Shown: positions 6,969 through 10,106 of the stretch, in pieces
How positions within the stretch are numbered: the stretch's first letter is position 1
How the letters are laid out: the number at the start of each line of letters is the position of its first letter
Origin: Candidatus Hebobacteria bacterium
GTDB taxonomy: Bacteria; Armatimonadota; Hebobacteria; Hebobacterales; Hebobacteraceae
DNA length: 10,106 nt
Direction: 5' to 3'
Assembly: GCA_029821235.1 (NCBI GenBank)
Contig: JALGTT010000039.1
Coordinates: forward strand, 1-10,106
Made by a program: the position numbers and the translations under genes
The notes under the pieces: model-generated
Told to the model about the DNA's origin: nothing
What the model saw: only the letters and a program-made list of their open reading frames with translations
Database searches by the model: none

Positions 6969-6987
6969 GGCCTGTGCATGACAGGCC
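6969..6987 (+). other. Intercistronic hairpin between gspF and gspG
   Basis: GGCCTGT (6969-6975) and ACAGGCC (6981-6987) form a perfect 7-bp stem with a 5-nt loop (GCATG). It lies in the 64-nt gap between gspF and gspG, the largest gap inside the operon. No T-run follows, so it is more likely an mRNA processing or stabilising element ahead of the abundant major pseudopilin than a terminator. It is also a palindrome that a DNA-binding protein could recognise. Confidence 0.4.
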
Positions 6988-7015
6988 CCTTCCCGCCGGA
7001 ATGGAGAGGTAACCG

Positions 7016-7492
7016 ATGACAAGACGCGGTGTGAGAACAATGCGAACCGGGCTGTCGCAGGCGTGCGGTCGCGGCAAGGCCGGGTTCACCCTGGTGGAGT
7101 TGGTGGTGGTGATGAGCATCATCGTCATCCTGGCGGGGGCGGTGGTGCTGCACGTCACCCGGCGGGTGGAGGACGCCAAGCGCGCCCGCGCCCTTCAGGA
7201 CATCAGCACCCTGGAGACCGCGCTCGACCTCTACGCGGCCGACAACGGCTCGCCCCCCACCACTCAGCAGGGACTACAGGCCCTGAGGAGCAAGCCGTCC
7301 TCTCCGCCGCAGCCGCATAACTGGAACGGCCCTTACCTGAAGAAGGCGGTCCCGAAGGACCCCTGGGGGAATGAGTACGTCTACCGCTGCCCCGGTCAGT
7401 TGAACCCGGACAGTTATGACATCATCTCCTATGCGCGGGACGGGCAGCCCGGGGGCACTGGACCGGACGAGGACCTGACGAACGCCGAGTAG
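7016..7492 (+). CDS. gspG: Major pseudopilin GspG
   Basis: GspG is the main subunit of the T2SS pseudopilus. The 158-residue precursor has a 23-residue basic leader ending in KAG, and prepilin peptidase should cut G23/F24 to leave F-T-L-V-E with the essential Glu at mature position 5 (E28). A hydrophobic helix follows (24-47). The C-terminal half carries GspG hallmarks: PKDPWGNEYVYRCPG (113-127) and the acidic glycine-rich loop SYARDGQPGGTGPDEDL (138-154), which in the family binds the structural calcium, with D142, D151 and D153 as candidate ligands. The ATG at 7016 has GGAGAGG at 7003-7009, 6 nt upstream. An in-frame ATG at 7040 would shorten the leader but lacks such a site. gspH begins 22 nt after the stop. 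Confidence 0.96.
   Translation: MTRRGVRTMRTGLSQACGRGKAGFTLVELVVVMSIIVILAGAVVLHVTRRVEDAKRARALQDISTLETALDLYAADNGSPPTTQQGLQALRSKPSSPPQPHNWNGPYLKKAVPKDPWGNEYVYRCPGQLNPDSYDIISYARDGQPGGTGPDEDLTNAE
7097..7122 (+). repeat. 26-bp direct repeat shared by gspG and gspH
   Basis: Positions 7097-7122 in gspG are identical to 7566-7591 in gspH. Both copies encode ELVVVMSII, beginning at the Glu5 codon, in the same reading frame. Every synonymous position matches over eight codons, although the surrounding genes differ. Confidence 0.85.
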
Positions 7493-7514
7493 TCGATCGC
7501 GCGGGAGAGTCGAG

Positions 7515-8033
7515 ATGCTGTGCTCGCCCAGAGGCGAACGTAGTGACCGCGGCTTCACTCTCATCGAGTTGGTGGTGGTGATGAGCATCATTGCCATCGC
7601 CTTCTTCGCCGCGCGCCCAGCGTTCCAGGGGGCGCTGCAAAGCGCCGAGCGGCGCTCGGCGCTGAGGGGACTGGTCAACCTGCTGACCACCGCGCGCACC
7701 GAGGCGGTGGAAAGCGGAATCCTGGTGAGAGTGGTGTGTGACCCGGAGGAGGGGCTGCTGTGGGCGGAGGAGCAGGTCGAGCCGGAAATCGACCGGTCTC
7801 ACTTCGAACCGCTGCGGGGGCAGGCCGGCAAGGGCCTCTACCTGCCGGAGGGTTTCTCGGTCACGCAACTGGAGATCGGCGGCATGGACGCGCAACAACT
7901 CACCAAGACGGAGATGTACTGCTACCCCGACGGCAGCACCGACGGCCTTCTGCTCGCAATCGAGGACACCCGTGGAAGAGAGGCGGTGATCGAGATGCTG
8001 CCGGCCACGGGAAAGGTGGTGCTGGGTGAGTAG
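7515..8033 (+). CDS. gspH: Minor pseudopilin GspH
   Basis: This 172-residue protein has a prepilin leader of 13 residues ending in DRG, cut predicted at G13/F14, followed by F-T-L-I-E with Glu5 at E18 and a hydrophobic helix to about residue 35. The rest matches the GspH/FimT plan: a helix (QSAERRSALRGLVNLLTTARTEAVESG) followed by a beta-rich region. GspH is the minor pseudopilin that joins the I-J-K tip to the GspG shaft. The ATG at 7515 has GGGAGAG at 7503-7509, 5 nt upstream. The assignment as GspH rests mainly on order (after gspG, before gspI) and on the FimT-like helix, since the C-terminal part is poorly conserved in this family. The gene overlaps gspI by 8 nt and contains a strong inverted repeat at 7641-7663. 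Confidence 0.85.
   Translation: MLCSPRGERSDRGFTLIELVVVMSIIAIAFFAARPAFQGALQSAERRSALRGLVNLLTTARTEAVESGILVRVVCDPEEGLLWAEEQVEPEIDRSHFEPLRGQAGKGLYLPEGFSVTQLEIGGMDAQQLTKTEMYCYPDGSTDGLLLAIEDTRGREAVIEMLPATGKVVLGE
7641..7663. repeat. Perfect 10-bp inverted repeat inside gspH
   Basis: AGCGCCGAGC (7641-7650) and GCTCGGCGCT (7654-7663) are perfect reverse complements separated by GGC. In mRNA this is a very stable hairpin with a triloop, just after the sequence for the gspH membrane helix. It encodes part of SAERRSAL. It may affect translation or stability, or be a by-product of GC-rich codons for Ala, Glu and Arg. Confidence 0.7.
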
Positions 8034-8400
8034 GGCCGGTCTCCAACGCGGTTTCACCCTGGTCGAGGTGCTGATCGCCACCGTGATTATCGCCATCGGC
8101 CTCCTTGGGGCGCTCACGGCCTTCTCCATGGCATCCCGCGTCACCGCCGCTTCGGCCCACGACACTCTGGTTTCCGCGCTCGCGCAGCAGCGCCTGGCCG
8201 AAATTCGCGCCCTGGCGAAGACCGATGAACTCCCCAGCGGAACCACCACCGGCGATTTTGGCAAGGACTATCCGGGATACTCGTGGCGAATGGTGGTGGG
8301 CGATCCCGACGAGTTGCATATCCGGCGGGTGGATGTCACCATCTACGCGCCCCAAGCTGGGAAACAGCGTGCCACACGGTTCACGACAGAAGTATTCTAG
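8026..8400 (+). CDS. gspI: Minor pseudopilin GspI
   Basis: This 124-residue protein is a short prepilin-like protein of the GspI/PilV type. The 9-residue leader MSRAGLQRG is cut at G9/F10, leaving F-T-L-V-E-V with Glu5 at E14 and a helix to about residue 30. The following LAQQRLAEIRAL and the C-terminal RRVDVTIYAP segments fit GspI, which starts pseudopilus assembly with GspJ and GspK. Mature size (about 115 residues) is normal. The start is GTG at 8026, which overlaps the last 8 nt of gspH. AAGGTGG at 8013-8019, inside the gspH end, is a well-spaced ribosome-binding site, so coupling to gspH translation is likely. Confidence 0.88.
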   Translation: MSRAGLQRGFTLVEVLIATVIIAIGLLGALTAFSMASRVTAASAHDTLVSALAQQRLAEIRALAKTDELPSGTTTGDFGKDYPGYSWRMVVGDPDELHIRRVDVTIYAPQAGKQRATRFTTEVF

Positions 8401-9115
8401 CCGGCAGCGCGGTTTCACGCTGCTGGAGCTGGTGATCGCCATGGCCTGCGTAGGCCTGGTGGCGGGAGGGATCGCGCTCAGCATCACCACCTGTATCAAG
8501 GTTTGGAACCGAGCCGGCGAGAGCGCCGAACTCCAGCAGGAGGCGCGCGCCCTCCTGGAGATGATCTCGCGCGACCTGCGGTGCCTGTACCTCGGTCTGG
8601 ACCAGAGAACCGGCTACCTGATGGAACTGGGGGACGTGCAGGTCAAGGGAGGCTCCAAGGTGGACGCGTTCGAGTTGTCCACTCATGGCTATGCTCCCGA
8701 GCGATTCGCACTGCTGCCGGATGATATCAGGGAGGAGTGGAATTTGACCCCTCGCCCGCCCCTGACCGACTATGTGGCGGTGAGATATCAGTGGGAGGAG
8801 GAAACCTCCGACCAGCCTGCGGGTCTATATCGAGTGGTGAGCGCGGTTCCTTTCTCCGGCGCGGCAGCCGAGGCCAGGGAGGAAGAGGAGACCGCATCGG
8901 ACATCGCAGTCATCTCCCGGCAACTGATCTCCACCTCGGTATCCGGGTTGGAGTTGTCCTACTACGACGCGACGGATGAAGCGTGGACGGACACGTGGGA
9001 CAGCACCGTAACCCCGGACCACGTTCTTTGGGCCGTGTGGGTGAAGTTGACGTTGAAGGATGCGCGCGGACGAAGGCATGTATTCAAGACGACGGTCCCG
9101 ATTTCGGCATACTGA
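8369..9115 (+). CDS. gspJ: Minor pseudopilin GspJ
   Basis: This 248-residue protein is the GspJ minor pseudopilin, part of the I-J-K tip. From GTG 8369 the leader is 15 residues (ending SSRQRG), cut at G15/F16 to give F-T-L-L-E with Glu5 at E20 and a hydrophobic helix to about residue 40. Features typical of GspJ are LLEMISRDLRCLYLG after the helix, a beta-rich middle, and a C-terminal VWVKLTLKDARGRRHVFKTTVPI strand pair. The open frame extends upstream to 8105, but that part is only a shadow of gspI; no ATG, GTG or TTG lies between 8369 and the cleavage site. The ribosome-binding site is weak (GGGA, 8359-8362). The gene overlaps gspI by 32 nt, all within the leader. An acidic loop AEAREEEETASD lies in the middle of the protein. 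Confidence 0.88.
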   Translation: MPHGSRQKYSSRQRGFTLLELVIAMACVGLVAGGIALSITTCIKVWNRAGESAELQQEARALLEMISRDLRCLYLGLDQRTGYLMELGDVQVKGGSKVDAFELSTHGYAPERFALLPDDIREEWNLTPRPPLTDYVAVRYQWEEETSDQPAGLYRVVSAVPFSGAAAEAREEEETASDIAVISRQLISTSVSGLELSYYDATDEAWTDTWDSTVTPDHVLWAVWVKLTLKDARGRRHVFKTTVPISAY

Positions 9116-10106
9116 TTCGCGCCGGCGGCCGCGGGGACTCTCGCGAGCCGGCCGCGCGCGCCGCGAGGCGGGTGTGGTGCTCATCCTCGCCATCTTCGCG
9201 GTGGCGCTGCTCACCACCCTGGCGGTGGGCATCACCACCGCGGTAAGGGCGGAACTGAAGGCGGCCCACGCCAGCCTGGAGCGCATGCAGGACCTGTTCC
9301 TCGCCCAGGCCGGGGTGGATGTCACGCGCGCCTTGCTGCTCTACGAGGACCAGACCTACGATGCGCTCGACGATCCGTGGGGACCGTATGCCGAGGAGAC
9401 GTTGGACGCGCCTCAACCTCTGGGCGCCGGATACTACCGGGTGCGGGTGTATGACGCGTGCAGCCGCATCGACATCAATCACGCCGATCTCGACACCCTG
9501 CTGCGCATGACGGAGGATCCGGTTCTCGCCGAGGAGATCATCCGCTACTATCTCTCTCTTCCCTATCCATACCCTCCCCGGCAAGGAATCTTCCAGAGCC
9601 TCGGCGAATTGCTGCTGGTGGAGGGGATGACCCCCGATCTGTTCTTCGGCACCGAGGACCGCCTCGGCCTGGCGAACCTGGTGACGGTGGAGGCCATCTC
9701 CCCCAATACCAACGCGCGCGGGGAATGGCGCACGCTGATGAGAGACCTGTCGCTGGCCTCCGGCGAACTTCCCAATTTCGACAGTTGGTTCTCCCAGCAC
9801 CACAGTGAGTTGCTCGAGATCGCTGACCTGGAGACATGGAGGCGGATCATATCGTACCGCGCGCCGGGCTCCTCCACGGGAACCTATGCCTCCCTCGCGC
9901 AACTGGCGGATGTGCTGGCATCCTACGGGGCGTTGGAGGCACTGGATTATCTCACGGTCACCCCGGATCAATACCTGCTAGGCCGCGTCAATGTGAACAC
10001 CGCCTCGGAGGAGGTGCTTTCTCTGCTGCCGGGCAGTTCGCCGGCCATCGCCAAGGCCCTGGTCGAGAGAAGAGCGGAACAGCCGTTCATCTCCCTGGGT
10101 GACCTG
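9078..10106 (+). CDS. gspK: Minor pseudopilin GspK (3' end outside the window)
   Basis: An uninterrupted frame runs from ATG 9078 to the window edge (343 codons, no stop). GspK caps the pseudopilus tip. The leader is about 32 residues with 13 arginines, ending in REAG, and is followed by the helix VVLILAIFAVALLTTLAVGITTA (33-55). Mature position 5 is Leu, not Glu, as is characteristic of GspK. Next come SLERMQDLFLAQAGVDVTRALL (66-87) and two helix-hairpin-helix-like segments: RIDINHADLDTLL with AEEIIRYYL (130-159) and RVNVNTASEEVLSLLPGSSP to the end (303-343). Start choice is uncertain: an in-frame ATG at 9060 would add six residues, and neither has a well-placed Shine-Dalgarno. It overlaps gspJ by 38 nt (56 nt from 9060). 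Confidence 0.88.
   Translation, partial: MYSRRRSRFRHTDSRRRPRGLSRAGRARREAGVVLILAIFAVALLTTLAVGITTAVRAELKAAHASLERMQDLFLAQAGVDVTRALLLYEDQTYDALDDPWGPYAEETLDAPQPLGAGYYRVRVYDACSRIDINHADLDTLLRMTEDPVLAEEIIRYYLSLPYPYPPRQGIFQSLGELLLVEGMTPDLFFGTEDRLGLANLVTVEAISPNTNARGEWRTLMRDLSLASGELPNFDSWFSQHHSELLEIADLETWRRIISYRAPGSSTGTYASLAQLADVLASYGALEALDYLTVTPDQYLLGRVNVNTASEEVLSLLPGSSPAIAKALVERRAEQPFISLGDL

Noticed and set aside
5521..7179. 552-codon antisense frame opposite gspF and the gspG start
   Set aside because: It spans two unrelated + strand genes and their gap, and its product is a low-complexity run of Arg, Gln, His and Asp.
8105..8368. ATG at 8105 as the gspJ start
   Set aside because: It would put about 100 residues before the prepilin cleavage site and lies inside gspI in another frame. 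GTG 8369 gives a normal leader.
4043..10106. Type IV pilus operon instead of type II secretion
   Set aside because: The G-H-I-J-K order, the GspG DPWGNEY and acidic C-terminal loop, and a GspK without Glu5 are specific to type II secretion.
1..10106. CRISPR array, tRNA, rRNA, insertion sequence or phage genes
   Set aside because: No regularly spaced repeats, tRNA-like fold, transposase motif or integrase was seen on either strand.

Overview
This is a GC-rich bacterial window dominated by the first part of a type II secretion system (T2SS) operon, gspE-F-G-H-I-J-K, on the + strand. gspK runs off the right edge. A T2SS needs an outer membrane, so the host should be a diderm. No rRNA, tRNA, mobile element or other lineage marker is present. 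The phylum cannot be fixed; GTG starts and dense antisense shadow ORFs say only that this is a high-GC genome.

Layout, left to right. (1) Positions 50-463 encode a single-domain response regulator. (2) After a 169-bp gap with small palindromes comes nadB (L-aspartate oxidase, first step of de novo NAD synthesis), split over two frames near 819-829, so it is either a pseudogene or a sequence error. (3) pepA (M17 leucyl aminopeptidase, 2230-3750) lies on the - strand, convergent with nadB and divergent from the secretion operon. (4) The 292-bp pepA/gspE intergenic region holds a good sigma70-like promoter (TATAAT at 3849-3854). Downstream of it is a leader of about 180 nt that can fold into four successive hairpins, one with a perfect 10-bp stem, ahead of a strong Shine-Dalgarno that places the gspE start at 4043 rather than 4019. 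(5) From 4043 to the end lie gspE (ATPase), gspF (inner-membrane platform), gspG (major pseudopilin) and gspH, gspI, gspJ, gspK (minor pseudopilins).

How the genes work together: GspE hydrolyses ATP on the cytoplasmic face. GspF couples this to extraction of pseudopilins from the inner membrane. GspI, GspJ and GspK form the tip that starts the pseudopilus, and GspH and GspG extend it. The piston pushes folded periplasmic proteins through a GspD secretin. No gspC, gspD, gspL, gspM or prepilin peptidase gene is inside the window. From gspH onward the genes overlap by 8, 32 and 38 nt, and each overlap falls inside the leader peptide that prepilin peptidase would remove.

The gene content is recognisable and mostly ordinary. 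The points most worth checking are the structured leader before gspE, the broken nadB, the overlaps confined to leader peptides, and hairpins at the gspF-gspG junction and inside gspH.
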